In this document: positions 47,410 through 59,080 of the stretch, piece after piece
Position numbering within the stretch: the first letter of the stretch is position 1
Layout of the letters: each line of letters opens with the position of its first letter
Origin: Acanthochlamys bracteata
Taxonomy: Eukaryota; Streptophyta; Magnoliopsida; Pandanales; Velloziaceae
DNA length: 64,000 nucleotides
Direction of reading: 5' to 3'
Assembly: GCA_019914995.1 (NCBI GenBank)
Contig: CM034142.1
Span: 744,001-808,000 of the forward strand
Notes under the pieces: model-generated
Databases searched by the model: none
Told to the model about the DNA's origin: nothing
The model's input: the letters and a program-made list of their open reading frames with translations, nothing else
Made by a program: the position numbers and the translations under genes

Positions 47410-49412
47410 ATGCCTCCCAAGAAACGAAAAACCCTAAATTCCCATGAATCGATCCAAGAAAACAACAACAACAATCAAGAACAACCAGATCAACAACAAC
47501 AGCAACAACAATCAGAAGATATCGAACACGAATTCGAAGAAGAACTGGAAGAAGAAGAAGATGACATCGATATCGGGAAGCTTCTAGAACCATTAGACCG
47601 TGACCAGCTTGTGAACCTTCTCCGCACCGCTGCAGCAGCTCACCCTCCCACAGCCGCGGCTATTCGGCGTGTTGCTGATTCCGATCCAGCTAATCGAAAG
47701 CTTTTTGTTCATGGACTCGGGTGGGAAACAAGCACTGACACTCTCCGGAATTCGTTCCTTCCGTTTGGTCCTATCGATGAGTGCCGTGTTGTTTACGATC
47801 GGAATTCCGGGCGATCCAAGGTAAATCTCGAAATTCTTTTGAGTGATTGATGATTGTGGTTAGCTAGTTGTGTTATTTGATTGAGCCTTGTTTTTTATCT
47901 GTATGTCTACTTACTAGAATTGGTATGAAAATTTTCACCCTGATGAATATGGACAGATAAGATGTGCATATATAGTTGTTCGGTGTTATTCTATGCTTGT
48001 TTTGGTAGTGATTCAGTTTTGCAATGCTGTTGTGTTACTAGTTGTTTTGGATTTAAGTCTTAATCTGCATTAAATTGGATTGCATACATGCTATTATCAT
48101 ACAACCAGTGCAAATTAATTTTCTGCATTGTAATTATGGTGTATCAAGAAGTGCTATTTCCAGCACTGTACATTGAACCTTAGATGCATAGAGTGGTGTT
48201 TAGAAGATAGTATATGCGTAGATTGCTGTGTTACAAACTAGTGCTCTTGGGGTGGTGTATGAATGGTTCATTATACTTTTCTAGTCTATAGGAGTAGTTA
48301 TTGTCCAAGTTCTTAGTTTTAAAATTGGTGATGATAAGTCATAGACATAGGCTGCAAGTCCATTTTCTCTAACTAAAAGATGACATTTTAAATTTTATCT
48401 CATACAGGGTTATGGATTCATTCTCTTCAGCCGGGCCTCGTCATCTCGTCGAGCTCTTAAAGAGCCTCAAAAGCTTATTGATGGCCGTATGACAGCCTGC
48501 CAACTCGCCTCAGCTGGGCCTCCTCAAAATATTAACTCTCAGCCAACCCCCCATAACAATCAGAACTCCTATGAGAGCAATGTGGCCAGGAAGATATATG
48601 TTGGCAATGTGCATGCAGATATTGATCCTCAGAGGCTGCGAGAGTTCTTTGCTAAGTTTGGGGAGATTGAGGAGGGTCCTGTTGGGTTTGATCGTGTCAC
48701 TGGCAAGCCCAAGGGGTTTGCATTGTTTGTGTACAAGACGTTAGAAGGTGCTCTCCGTGCTCTTCAGGAGCCTAGCAAGAACTTTGAGGGGCATTTGCTT
48801 CATTGTCAGAGGGCTGCTGATAAGAAGGGTAGGGAGCCACCCAGTGCTGCTCCAGTTCTCTCAGTGGGTGGCAGCAATCTTCCAAATGCCCATCTGCAAG
48901 ACCATGGATTTATTGGGCCTGGAGGGTTTGGTGGGCCACCTCCGGATATGGGCATGTCTGCTGCTTCTATGGGTCAAGGAATGGCTGGCATGGGAGGGCC
49001 ACAGGCTATGGCACAAGGAATGCAGCCGAATGCAGCTTTCCTTGCAATGCTGGCTGCTGCTGGACAGAACCCTGCTACTTTTGGAATCAATCCTGCAATG
49101 CTTGCTTCAATGAATCCTGCTTTTGCTGCTGCTGCTTTTGGTGCTGGGACCGCACCTGCTATTCCTCATAGTGGAGTACCAACTTCAGGGCCTACTCAGG
49201 GATTTGGAGTTGCGAATACAGGGCTCCAGCAGAATCTAGGATTTCAAGGAGCTCCTCCAGGTTTTCAAGTCCCTCCTGGACTTCAGGGTCCTCAATCAGC
49301 TGTTCAGCCAGGTGGTGGGAATAGTGGAGCTTATCCGGGTGCTGCTGTAGGTCAAGGTCATATGCCAAGGCCTCCTATAGGATCCATGGGAGGAGCTTAT
49401 GGACCTCTTTAG
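47410..49412 (+). CDS. UBP1-associated protein 2 (UBA2A/B-type) with two RRMs, 471 aa
   Basis: Exons 47410-47820 and 48408-49412 join in phase 0, with the intron falling inside RRM1 just before its RNP1 motif. The N-terminus is basic (PPKKRKTL, a likely nuclear signal), then Gln-rich and acidic, with LLEPLDRDQLVNLL as in UBA2A. RRM1 (about 97-175) has RNP2 KLFVHGL and RNP1 KGYGFILF. RRM2 (about 198-275) has KIYVGNV and KGFALFVY. The C-terminal third is rich in Gly, Ala and Pro. Family proteins are nuclear, bind U-rich RNA, interact with UBP1 and take part in mRNA stabilisation and stress responses. The stop codon is followed at once by GTACGC, so TTTAG|GTACGC could act as a splice donor. Confidence 0.92.
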
Positions 49413-52206
49413 GTACGCGCCGTGGCCTGATACTGAAGCCTCTTGTTCGGTTCTTGTGTCAAGCTTTCTGTTTGCTTTGTGGTTATTTTTTCTTGATTGC
49501 CTTTTCTTCTCCTGTTTGACTGATTTTAATTTGCTCTGTTTTTAGTTTGATATCGCGATATTTCGCCTCGTGTGATTTATGGACCAGAAGGCTTTTGAAT
49601 CTGTCGTGGCGCTTCCGCTTCTTCCGGATCGTGTTCAAATGCAACTCTTGTTCAACTGGTTTTGCATTTGTTTTCTAGTTTTTGTTGTATGAGACAAGAA
49701 TGTGCTCCTTAAGAGTTTTCAACTAATATAATCTTTTGGACTCTCCCATCTGTACCCTGTAAGTTTTAATCCATATGAAGCTTCTTGGTATCTTTCTTTG
49801 ATTTATCAACCGACGCTGTTTTGGTTTCATTGTTTGGTGATGTGATGAGTATGTGATTATACTGGTTTCCATTTGATATACATTTGTTTCCTTGTCAACT
49901 CATGTTTCATTTTCTTTTGGGAAATGGCTACATGGAAAGTGGATATGGTGTGCACTTTGTAAATTGGAACAGGTATGCTTTGTGTTTGAGTTAGGGAACT
50001 TTGGTGTTTCTCTACTCTTTGGCAGAAGAAATTTTGATGTTTTATGGTTTTTCTTTGTAAGCTTTTGTTGAGTAAAGGCTTCACTTTTTCTGTCGTTTAG
50101 GAAGGCCATTTGGTGCTCACCAAATGATGACCATCTAATTTGTTTGGTTCCGTATGTTGGCTTTTTCTTTGTCCCAGCTGCTGTTTAAGAAACTTAGTAG
50201 GTTGCAGTTTTGCAAATGGCATGCCTATGCTATCTTCCAACCTGCTGGACTCTCAATTTTAGAATGAGTTGTCAAAGAGAGACATAAATGCTCCATCTTG
50301 CCAAAATATGGTGAGTTCCTTTGTTTTTCTATACTTTTGAGCCGTAAGATTGTGCTGCTCATAACATTTTTCTATGGCTATAGATAGTTGGGATGGCATG
50401 CTTTTTGTCAAATATACTTTTGAACATTTCATCCTCAGCATTTTTATGCTAGTTTTTTGTTCCTTTTTTGTACTTGTGGTGATGCGTGCAGCAGTAAATA
50501 TAATTGATTAAGCTAAAGTACTGTTAAAAGCAGATAGTTCGGCCTTACCATATATTCTAATTGTATGCATATTTGCGCACAGTAAAAATATTAGTAATAT
50601 ATATATATTAGTGCAATGGTCCAATAATCTCATGCAATTCTACTATGTTTACAATTATGTATAACTCAGTAGATATATATTAGTGTTATTTCAATTATAT
50701 AAAAAAAAAGTTTATGTACAGACTTCCTAAAATCAGATAAGGATTGCAAAGATATTGGGTTTACCGTTTATTAGTATTGCCCTGCTTCAGTTATAATCCT
50801 TAATGTTGGTACAGGAAGTTTGTTTTGCTAGTGACAGTGGATGATATTCAATAAATATGAAGTTCATTTTTATCGTACTGTTTCAAGAAGAATGTTCTTA
50901 TGGTTTTGTTTATGGTTAGGTTAAGTTAATTTACCTAAATTGTCAGACATGAATCTAAAGGCAGTGGCATTCTGTTCTTTGATTATGCCCATTTTTTTAA
51001 TTTCAAACAAATACAAAATAATCATGGGTGTTATGCAGGGCGTGCGGCAATCATGATTTGTGATTGCCTATGGACTTTTTAGCAAATGTACCATGTTTCA
51101 CTTGAAGAGACAATTATACAAGTGCTATGAGAATAAGAAAAAAATATCATGGTTGTTGTAATCTTGATGTGCGATAGGGTTGTTGTGTCAATAAATGATT
51201 GATTTGCTTTTGGAAAGAATTAATACTTTCCGAGGTTAATGATTTTTTGTTCAACTATATTATTGGCACATCAATCATGATGCATATTGGGAACGCAATG
51301 GCCCTGATAAGTAGAACTTCTTTCAAAATAGCTACTGAACATATTTAACTCATAGACTACAAAGGAAATACATATACTGCTTCATAATGTAGGCACATGC
51401 ATGATATAGTAATGATTGTAGATTTTTATGTTCGCAGAACGGAGATACAGAAAAGAGTTCTTTAGGCACAGAAGAAGCTTTGAGAACTTAAGAGCAGCAA
51501 TAGTAATGCCCAGTGGCAGCACTGCATGGCAGTCAACAGCAGCAGCAAGCTATTGTAACATCAACTTCATCGCTGTACTGACAAACAGCAGGCAAATCAT
51601 AGTGATAAAATGCATGTTTTCAAAGTACCTGTAAAACTTATTGAGAAGCAGAGGTGTTTCGTCTCATGTCTTACGGTGCTGGGTGCCATCTGATTCTTCT
51701 GGTTACTAGGTTGAAGTTCTGGTTGGCAAAGGCTCAGATGATCATCTTGGCCTCTAAACTTTTAGGAGAAGTACTTTATGACACATTAGCAAAAATTGTT
51801 CGATTAGTGGCAATACATGAAGCTTTATTGCATAAGCCATTACTTTTATAAGTGAGTGGAGAACATTTTGTAGCTTTTATGTAAAGAAACACCAATTATT
51901 GCCATGTCTTTATGTTCTCTTTGACTTTCTAAAGTGGTTAATATACAATTTCTTAGTTTCTTGTTCGCGTCTATCCAGATTAGAGATGATTTCTTATACC
52001 TAACGCACCCCTTTTTCTAACCGTTACTGTTATATTGGATGTGTTACTTCTCGAATTCATTAACGCGTGTATCAGTTCTCTCTAATTTTACTCTTATTTG
52101 GATAAAAAATTTACTTTCAGATAAATAAAAAAAAAAGATCGTATAGATGTTTCTTCCTGTAATGTTAGTAGATTAAGATCCTATAGATGTTTTCATGCAG
52201 TCTTAA
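49413..52206 (+). other. UBA2 3' flank, probably with alternatively spliced 3'UTR
   Basis: T-rich sequence with several intron-like features runs on from the stop codon. A strong acceptor (tttatgttcgcag, to about 51438) precedes a more exon-like stretch (51439-51640) rich in gcagcagcaagc. No protein domain is recognised in the open frames at 51428 or 51654. UBA2-family genes are known to have 3'UTR introns, so these pieces may be noncoding exons. That is inference only. Confidence 0.35.
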
Positions 52207-52269
52207 GTCCAACAACTTGAATCAAGCCGTCTGAAACTAACGCAGCTTGAAGAACTTGTGCAGCTTTGG

Positions 52270-52577
52270 AGGTAGCGTTTAGTAAGGGGTAGCTGGGTTG
52301 AGGACCAGAATTGGCAAATTTGGGACTAGGACATATTTGGAGGAGCTTTTCTCCTCCAATTTTTTATTTGATATTTTTTAATAAAAATTTTAGAATATTT
52401 TACAGATTTTTAAAAATTTTTTTCATAATACAAACAAATTTTATATCGTAAAATTTTTTTATTATCTATTTTTATTATTTTTTTTGAAGTAAAAAAAATA
52501 CAACTTATTTTTCAAAAATTTTTAAATATTTTTTCTTTTTAAAAATCTTCTTCTCAATAAGCACTCCCAAACATCCC
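52270..52577. mobile_element. Tourist-like MITE splitting the TGA pseudogene
   Basis: The left end is roughly GGTAGCGTTTAGTAAGG and the right end read on the minus strand is GGGATGTTTGGGAGTGCTTA, followed by TAA. It belongs to the family of 45830-46084. It sits exactly between the zipper and the DOG1-domain remnant of the TGA pseudogene. The left-hand TAA copy is not preserved, so the left edge is approximate. Confidence 0.6.
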
Positions 52578-53228
52578 TAAAAGCTGCTTTACTCTATGAT
52601 CCAGAGCTTCGCATTCTTATAGAAAGTGGATTAAGAGTGAATGATGATGAGGCTGTTTGGGGCTGCGTTTGAAAAACAACTTCATTTCATAAGCACTGTC
52701 AAACACCCTCGATATCTTTCGAATAAAAGCACTTGTTGCAAAATCTTGTCGGTATTCCAAATAAAGAATATGGGTAACGTTAGTTAGCGTGGGCACAAAA
52801 GTTACTTAAAAGAGATAGTAGATAGAGTTAATTAAAAGATTAGTAATAATTCTAAGTTTTATTTTGTTTTAATGATTTAGTTATTGTATAAGGATTTGTG
52901 TAGTATGATATTTTGCATTAAGTGAGAAAAATAAAAAGAGTTTCAAAGATCTGTAGTGAAAATTTTTTCTTAAAAAAAAGCTTCTAATTTCGCTAGAAAT
53001 ATATTTACAAGTTCGTAAACTTAGATCTAACTGACGTCTTCTATCTTAGGTCGGGCATGTGAAGATCATCTGCTGAAAGATTCTTCCAGTGGATTGGAGG
53101 ATTTCGGCCTTCAGAACTTCTAAAGGTAATTTAAGATGATTGCAACTTTGTTTGAAAAATTGCGATTATCCGCACTGATATTTGAATTACTATCTGAAAA
53201 GATATGAAGTAAAATGTATACCTACTAA

Positions 53229-53438
53229 AGGCGTATTTTAAATACACATAACTAAATTTTACGGTAGTGCAAAGTGAGAAATGAAGTTTTTTTAAAATGA
53301 GAATTGGAGTTTTGTTTTGCATTTCAATTACTTTTTTAATTAGATTGAAAGTGGAGTTTAATCATTGTTTTTCAATTTAATTTATAATTTTGTATATAGT
53401 GATGTTAAAGTGGAGTCCCTAATATTTGAAACAAACAC
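53229..53438. mobile_element. Tourist-like MITE, 210 bp, TAA target duplication
   Basis: Ends are AGGCGTATTTTAAATA on the left and GTGTTTGTTTCAAATA on the right read on the minus strand. TAA flanks both sides (53226-53228 and 53439-53441). It lies in an intron of the TGA pseudogene and is a shortened member of the AGGCGTGTTTCAAA family. Confidence 0.75.
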
Positions 53439-53710
53439 TAAATGAATGATTCAGATATACTGCATTACAGGTTCCATCTCCTCAACTGGAACCACTAACT
53501 AAGCAACAACTTACAGATGTATGTAATCTCTGTAAATTTCTCGGCAAGCTGAAGATGTCCTTTCACAGGGTTTGGATTCCTTCAGCAAACTCTTTCAGTG
53601 ACCTTAATGTGTGATCCTTTTAAGTACTCCTGTCTTCGCAAATAACACGGTACAAATGGCAGGGACAATCAGAGGCTCTTGTCGGTGTTCTTCATCAGGT
53701 ATTACTTTTA

Positions 53711-53963
53711 GAACGTATTTATTTTGATATTAAACTCATTTTTTAGAAATGAGTTTGGAGTTGAAAATAAGTTTGATAAAACCGTGAGCTTTCCTGTTTA
53801 GTTTGTATTAAAATAATGTTTAAAAGTGAACTTTTTTGTTTAAAAATAGAGTATTGAAAATCAATTTTTGGCCAAAAAATTTAGTTTTACAATTTGTGTT
53901 TATTTTAGTTCAAAATTAAAATTGAAAGTTAAAAATGAATTTAGAGTTTAAATAAACAAGCCT
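53711..53963. mobile_element. Tourist-like MITE, 253 bp, TTA target duplication
   Basis: Left end GAACGTATTTATTTTGATA and right end, read on the minus strand, AGGCTTGTTTATTTAAACTC are inverted relatives. TTA flanks both sides (53708-53710 and 53964-53966). It begins 12 bases after the last recognised exon of the TGA pseudogene. Confidence 0.7.
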
Positions 53964-54124
53964 TTATTCTCACACCAAATTCTTTCTCCTAGTCCTCACC
54001 GCTCATTCTTTGTCTCCAATATGCTCATGGAAATTATTTACTACGTGAAAATAAAGATACTTTACTTTAACATCGAAGCTTCTTAACAGCGTAAGAGCAT
54101 CTATATTACTAGGACATGCAATAA

Positions 54125-54422
54125 AGGCGTGTTTCAAACGCTCGTAATTTTTTTTTTTTTTATATCAAATTTTGAGTTTCAAACAGTTCACATATTTTAA
54201 TTACATAAAGAATTCAAAATTTTATTTCCACATGCGAAATTTCAGTTCTAACTTTCTTATTTACACATTTCTTAATATAATTATATTTTTTAATTTTTAA
54301 CACACCTCCAAGAACTATTGAAACACAAATACTGAACTCCACTTCTACTTTATATTTTAAAAAACTCTAATTTATATTTTTCAATTTCACGAAACTCAAT
54401 TACGGACATTTGAAACACGCCC
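54125..54422. mobile_element. Tourist-like MITE, 298 bp, TAA target duplication
   Basis: Ends are AGGCGTGTTTCAAA and, on the minus strand, GGGCGTGTTTCAAA. TAA lies at 54122-54124 and 54423-54425. Internal sequence matches the copy at 4576-4872 over its whole length (for example caattctaac/cagttctaac and ttattgaaacacaaa/tattgaaacacaaa). Confidence 0.85.
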
Positions 54423-54693
54423 TAAGCTTGCTATCACAGTTTTCTGGCAAACAATACGTCTTCTATTCTTGCTTGAGAGTATAAGAAACCTTAGCTTCAC
54501 ATCTCTTTCATAATGTCATGAACTCCCTTTGCTGGAGAAGTATATCTTTGAATTCAAGTGCTACGATTTCATTGATAGTAACTGAAACATACTATAATTT
54601 AGAAAATTTCTATCTAAGCTCTCTAAAAGATAGCATCTTTAAAAATTCTCTATAATCGAGCAATGGAAATGTCTTATTATCGGTGAATATTTT

Positions 54694-54928
54694 GGATGTG
54701 TTTCAAATGTCTGAAACTCTAATTTTTTTTATTATAATTAGAGTTTTAGACACTTTCCATGTTTCAAATTCATACTGAACTAAGAACTACACTTCAAATG
54801 TATTATATTTCACTTCCAACCACTTTAAATAATAATTGAAGCACAAAAGCTGAACTTTTTCGACAACACTTCAAGAAACTTCACTTTTATTTTTTACTTT
54901 CGTAAGACTCACCTACTGAAACACGCCC
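54694..54928. mobile_element. Tourist-like MITE, about 235 bp
   Basis: Left end GGATGTGTTTCAAATG; right end read on the minus strand GGGCGTGTTTCAGTAGG, followed by TTA at 54929-54931. The left flank is TTT, so the target duplication has probably mutated at one base. Same family as the neighbouring copy at 54125-54422. Confidence 0.7.
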
Positions 54929-54931
54929 TTA

Positions 54932-55757
54932 CTGAATTGTGAATAGAATTATGGATCATGCAAACCTCCTTCGACAACAAACATTACTGCAGATATTCAT
55001 AATTCTAACAGTACGCTAGCCAGTTCGAGGCTTACTTGCTCTGGGCATCATTTTTCAAGTTCGGTGATGTTTGAAAATATTTTTTTAAAAAAAAATTTTC
55101 GAAACAAAAAATATTTTAAAATTGTATAAGATTTATTAAAAAATATTTTTTAAAAATGGAATCAAAAGGAGTTAAAAAGTACTCCCAAACATCGTGCCTT
55201 AAGTCTATTATGGGCTACTCGTCATCAAGACCCTACTTAAAAATCTTCAACGTCATATGATTTGCGAGTTCAGCAAAGATTATCTCAGTTGCAAACCTGA
55301 AAAATACACACAAGTGAAGAGGCGAGTGCCGGGGAAGAAAGAATTTGTACATAGATCTACCGCAAAGATTCGTCATGCTTTGGAACGTTCCCTGTAGATT
55401 TGGAATCTTGTACATGTTTGTGTTTCGCCATTTTTTTCTTGCAATAAAGACAAAGAGAATCACCCTCAACTTGAGTGAATCGTATAGTTGAAGATCAGAC
55501 TTCGAAGTACTTTTCTTAAACGAAAATATTTTTTTTTATTTGATAAATAAATTTTACTATTTTGACTTCAAAAAAAAATAATAAGCAACAAAAAATTTAT
55601 TTTATAAAATTTTTTATATTTTTTAAATTTATAAATATATTTTATAAAACATCCTGGTATTGAAAATACATATACAGATTGCCTGATCTTGTAATAAATA
55701 TCTGTGTTTTGTTAAGATAGAAAAACAGAGCAGGATCTCTAGTCGCCGAAGGAGACG
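54932..55757. other. Intergenic DNA upstream of the DUF295 gene
   Basis: It contains a degenerate CACTCCCAAACA-type MITE (about 55066-55200), some mixed sequence at 55200-55500 without a recognised domain, and AT-rich DNA up to the F-box gene. No other gene is seen. Confidence 0.45.
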
Positions 55758-56979
55758 ATGCCGTCATCATGGTCCGAGCTCCCATCGGACATAGTCCGGA
55801 TAATCTCCGACCAACTCCACGACCTTCTCGACTACCTCCGTTTCACCGCGGTTTGTCGTTCCTGGAGACTCGCGACTAACGCCGTCAATCGCCGTCACCG
55901 TTCCTTCATTCCTTATCTCATCGTTCCCGACGAATCCAACGGTGCTCATTTCACTCTCCTCTTTCCTTCCGGCGATCGCCGCAGCCTTGCGGTTGCGATC
56001 AGCATTAGACACGTGGCGGTGCTTCGGATCATGCCACGGTTGGTTTGCCTTCACCGATCTCGAGGCAGGCGTTCATCTTCTCAATCCATTCACCGGAGCG
56101 AAACTTAAGCTCCCTTCAATTTCTCAAGAAATTATTCCTTCGTTTAAATCGGTCGGGAAGCAGAGAAGGAGAAGGATGAGTTTTGTGAACTACAAGAAAA
56201 CGGATCGGTCGCCGTTGTTCGTAACCGGTAGATTTCACGACGGCAGACCGATCTGTTACTCGCCGGAGGATATCAGAGATAAATACTTATCAGTTGTTTG
56301 TATTTCGTCTTCCGACCCAATCAACGATCCAGATTGCATCATCATGGTGGTATTTGATGATCAAACACGGTTGGCGTATACCCGCACGGGCGATACAAAT
56401 TGGACTGAATTTGGGAAGGATCCCCCTTGGGAGATCAATGGTGTTCCAATTTACTGGCAAATCATGTTCCATAATGGTAAATTCTTTGCTACTTCACTCA
56501 CCGGTAATCTTATCATTGCTGACTTCTGTAGTCAGAATCTGAGGGTCGATGGATTCGTACCACAGCCGAGTATTAGTTTCAAAACATTGTTGAGCTACAT
56601 TGTTGTTCATCCATCTTCCGGTGAGCTTGTTAAAGTTGATTGGGAAGTGAGGGAACTTGCAAATTCTTATAAGACAGGCATGTTTGTTTTTAGCAAGATT
56701 GATATGGATGGCGATGGGCAGGAGGGTTGGGAGGTGGTGGAGATGTTAACAGATTGGACGTTGTTTATCTGCAATGGCTCGATAGTTGCCCTTCCTCTTT
56801 CGGTAATAGCTGGTTCTTATCGACAGAATTCAATATACTTTCTGGAGAATGTTGGACAAGATAGTATGCAGTTTATGGAACACTATGATATTAAAGATAA
56901 GACCATCGAGTTTTACCGTCCAGATAAATGCAAGTTTGATCACTGGGCTAATCCATACTGGATCGTTCCGCATCTGTAG
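55758..56979 (+). pseudogene. F-box/DUF295 protein gene with a single frameshift
   Basis: The N-terminal F-box is intact (SSWSELPSDIVRIISDQLHD, YLRFTAVCRSWRLA). Downstream, the DUF295 propeller is intact (RCFGSCHGWFAFTDL, HLLNPFTGAKLKLPS, and the C-terminus FDHWANPYWIVPHL), ending at 56979. The two halves are in different frames. An extra base near 56016, in gtggcggtg, separates frame 1 (…SIRHV) from the frame that carries RCFGSCHGWF. With one base fewer the gene would encode about 407 residues, normal for the family. Relatives act as SCF substrate adaptors, but most are uncharacterised. It is a recent pseudogene, an allele-specific frameshift or an assembly error; no other lesion is seen. 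The degraded copy at 40685-41205 is its relative. Confidence 0.82.
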
Positions 56980-58649
56980 TAAGACCCTTCAACTCTGTTT
57001 ACATGAAGTTGTTTCTATAGGTGTTAAGATTGTGTTTTGGGGTTAGGAAGTGCTATTGCAGTTTCCTTGCTATAATGCCCAACTTTCTTGTGTACTTTTG
57101 TTATGCGACTTATTTCGTTGAATGATATGTTTCTGGTCTGCGGTTTTCCTTGATTTGTACATACCATAATCTTGCTGCTACTCTTATATTGGTATGAATT
57201 TATATAATTATTAAAAAAAATGTTGACTTGAGAAATTACCCAAGTTCAAAAAAAAATTGGGAGATGAATGATGTTTGTATGTGGTTCTCTCCCTTGCTCT
57301 TCTGCTTGGGAGCAACTTATGCTCATAATAATGTTTATGGGTTTCAAGCTGGTGTTTTAACTTGTGTTATGTTATATGTATATCGGTTATTGTGTTTCGT
57401 TTTTTATGGTAATTAGTGTGTTTTTGTTTTATATTCAGAATCAAGACAATCAGATTTCGGAGTATATATAGCTTTTGGTGTGTTCATAAGATTAGCTTCT
57501 GGTAAAGAATTAGTTTGAACTTAAGCTATGTTTGTATAGATGGATGGATAATAAGCTTTCTTTTTTCTTTCAATTTAAGCTATATTTTGATCGATGTAGA
57601 ATAAGATTGAAGAGTTCTGGAGACGCACAAAAAAATACTTTTAAAAAATTGTAGCTCTCCCTTTCTATCTCTCCCTTCTGAGTACTCCATTGTAGGCACT
57701 AAGAGCATGTTTGTTTTGCTTTTCGACTTACTTTTTATTTTAATTTTTTATTTATATTTTACAATAAGAATATTATCATAATTTTATAAATTTATTTAGA
57801 AATTTAAAATATATAATAAAAGTTTATATCATAAGATATTATTAATTTTTATTATTTTTGAGTTAAAAATATTATTTTTTATTTTTTATTTTTTTTTTTG
57901 CCACTGTCATAGGGCACCGCGCAGGTCCCATTGGGCGTTGGATGGCAGCGGTATTTTGATATACGACTACTTTTTGGTATCGACTGTGTTTGAGATTTCT
58001 TATGAAACAGAATTTTTTTAAAATAAAAAATATTTTTATTTTTTTTTAAAATTAGCTTTATTTTTTTATTTTTAAAAAAATAATAAAAATATGTAATTAA
58101 AAAAATTTTATTATATAAAAGTTTTTTACTATCTAAATTTTTAAATAAATTTTTTAAATAATTATAAAATATATATTAAAAAATATGAAATAAAGAAAAT
58201 TAAAAAAGTAGCGTTTGGAATGGAATTTCAAACTCATTCTTAGGGTATGTTTAGAAGTGCTTATTAAAAAAGAGCTTTTAAAAAAAAAAAAAATATTTTA
58301 GAATTTTTTCAAAAATAAATTCTATTTTATTTAAAAATAATAATAATATTTTAGAAATTTTATATTATTAAAATTTAAAAAAAAAAATTATAGAATATTT
58401 TAGAAATTTTGTTGAAAAATGTAAAATAAAAAGTTGTGGAAGTAAAGCTTCCCCAAATATTTCTTTATTTTTTTCGACAAAAAATAATGTAAGCTAAGTT
58501 CAAAATAAGCGTGTATTTTTTTAGGGTAGGTGGGAACTTATTTTTTCGACAAAATATAATTTCTAGATAAGTAGGTAAGTTCTATTATTTTTCTCTAACT
58601 AAATTTTTTTATAGGCAGTAAAAGTTGCGATGAAGCCGGTGTTGTATAT
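56980..58649. other. 3' flank of the DUF295 gene and AT-rich intergenic DNA
   Basis: The first ~200 bases are probably 3'UTR. A T-rich spacer follows, with degenerate MITE pieces at about 57705-57895 (gagcatgtttgttttgctttt) and 58240-58465 (gggtatgtttagaagtgctta). No gene is recognised. Confidence 0.45.
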
Positions 58650-58859
58650 GGCCCGGAAAAAGCACAGCAAAGTGTTATACGCGTTTGGCAACACACGCTT
58701 TAAGCTGCTTACAGCAGCTTTTAAAAGCCAAAAATAAAAAGCATCGATTCGGTGCTTTTCAAATAAAGCCGCACGCAGTTTTTCGCTTCGGGTACATGAA
58801 ATGATTATTTTATCCATATTAGTTTTACAAAATTACAAATTAATATATATTTTCTATCG

Positions 58860-59080
58860 CGTGTCCTAATCCCTATTTTTTCATTTCTTCCGCTGCCTCC
58901 TCTCCCGAGCTCCCGATCGCTTCGCTGCCTCCTCTTCCCGATCGTTTCTTCCGATCTCTCCGTCTCGAACGCCGATCAATTTTTCGTCCAATCTCTCCGT
59001 CCCTATAGATCGTTTCCATTTCGATCTCCGTCTCTGTCGGATTTTTATTTCGAAGCCAGCGGGATTGAAGCGCGGTTGAG
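58860..59080 (+). promoter_or_regulatory. Leader exon of the Harbinger transcript
   Basis: A strongly CT-rich stretch with repeated ccgatc / ctccgtct motifs ends in a clean donor TTGAG|GTAAAT at 59081. It looks like the first, noncoding exon and start region of the transposon's transcript, with the long repeat-bearing interval as its intron. There is no ORF. Confidence 0.45.

Larger units (their letters stand above)
52207..53698 (+). pseudogene. TGA-type (group D) bZIP transcription factor pseudogene
   Basis: Four decayed pieces are collinear with TGA factors. 52207-52275 encodes the zipper piece VQQLESSRLKLTQLEELVQL. About 52580-52660 encodes ALLYDPELRILIESGLRVN, a probable remnant of the DOG1-domain start. 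About 53046-53125 encodes SGM-stop-RSSAERFFQW then IGGFRPSELLK; TGA factors have Trp where the stop lies (TGA at 53060-53062). 53471-53698 encodes PQLEPLTKQQLTDVCNL, then after a frame change RQAEDVLSQGLDS, then decayed sequence. Donors at 53126 and 53699 and the acceptor at 53470 are intact, so it is not a processed copy. The basic region and the C-terminus are not found. TGA factors bind as-1 elements and act in salicylate and redox responses; this copy cannot. Confidence 0.78.

Noticed and set aside
48748-49113. 121-codon frame within the UBA2 exon
   Set aside because: It is an out-of-frame shadow of the RRM2 and Gly/Ala-rich coding sequence.
51428-51851. Two 65-68-codon frames as a possible N-terminal part of the TGA factor
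   Set aside because: No basic region (NREAARKSRLRKK type) is present and composition looks like UTR sequence.
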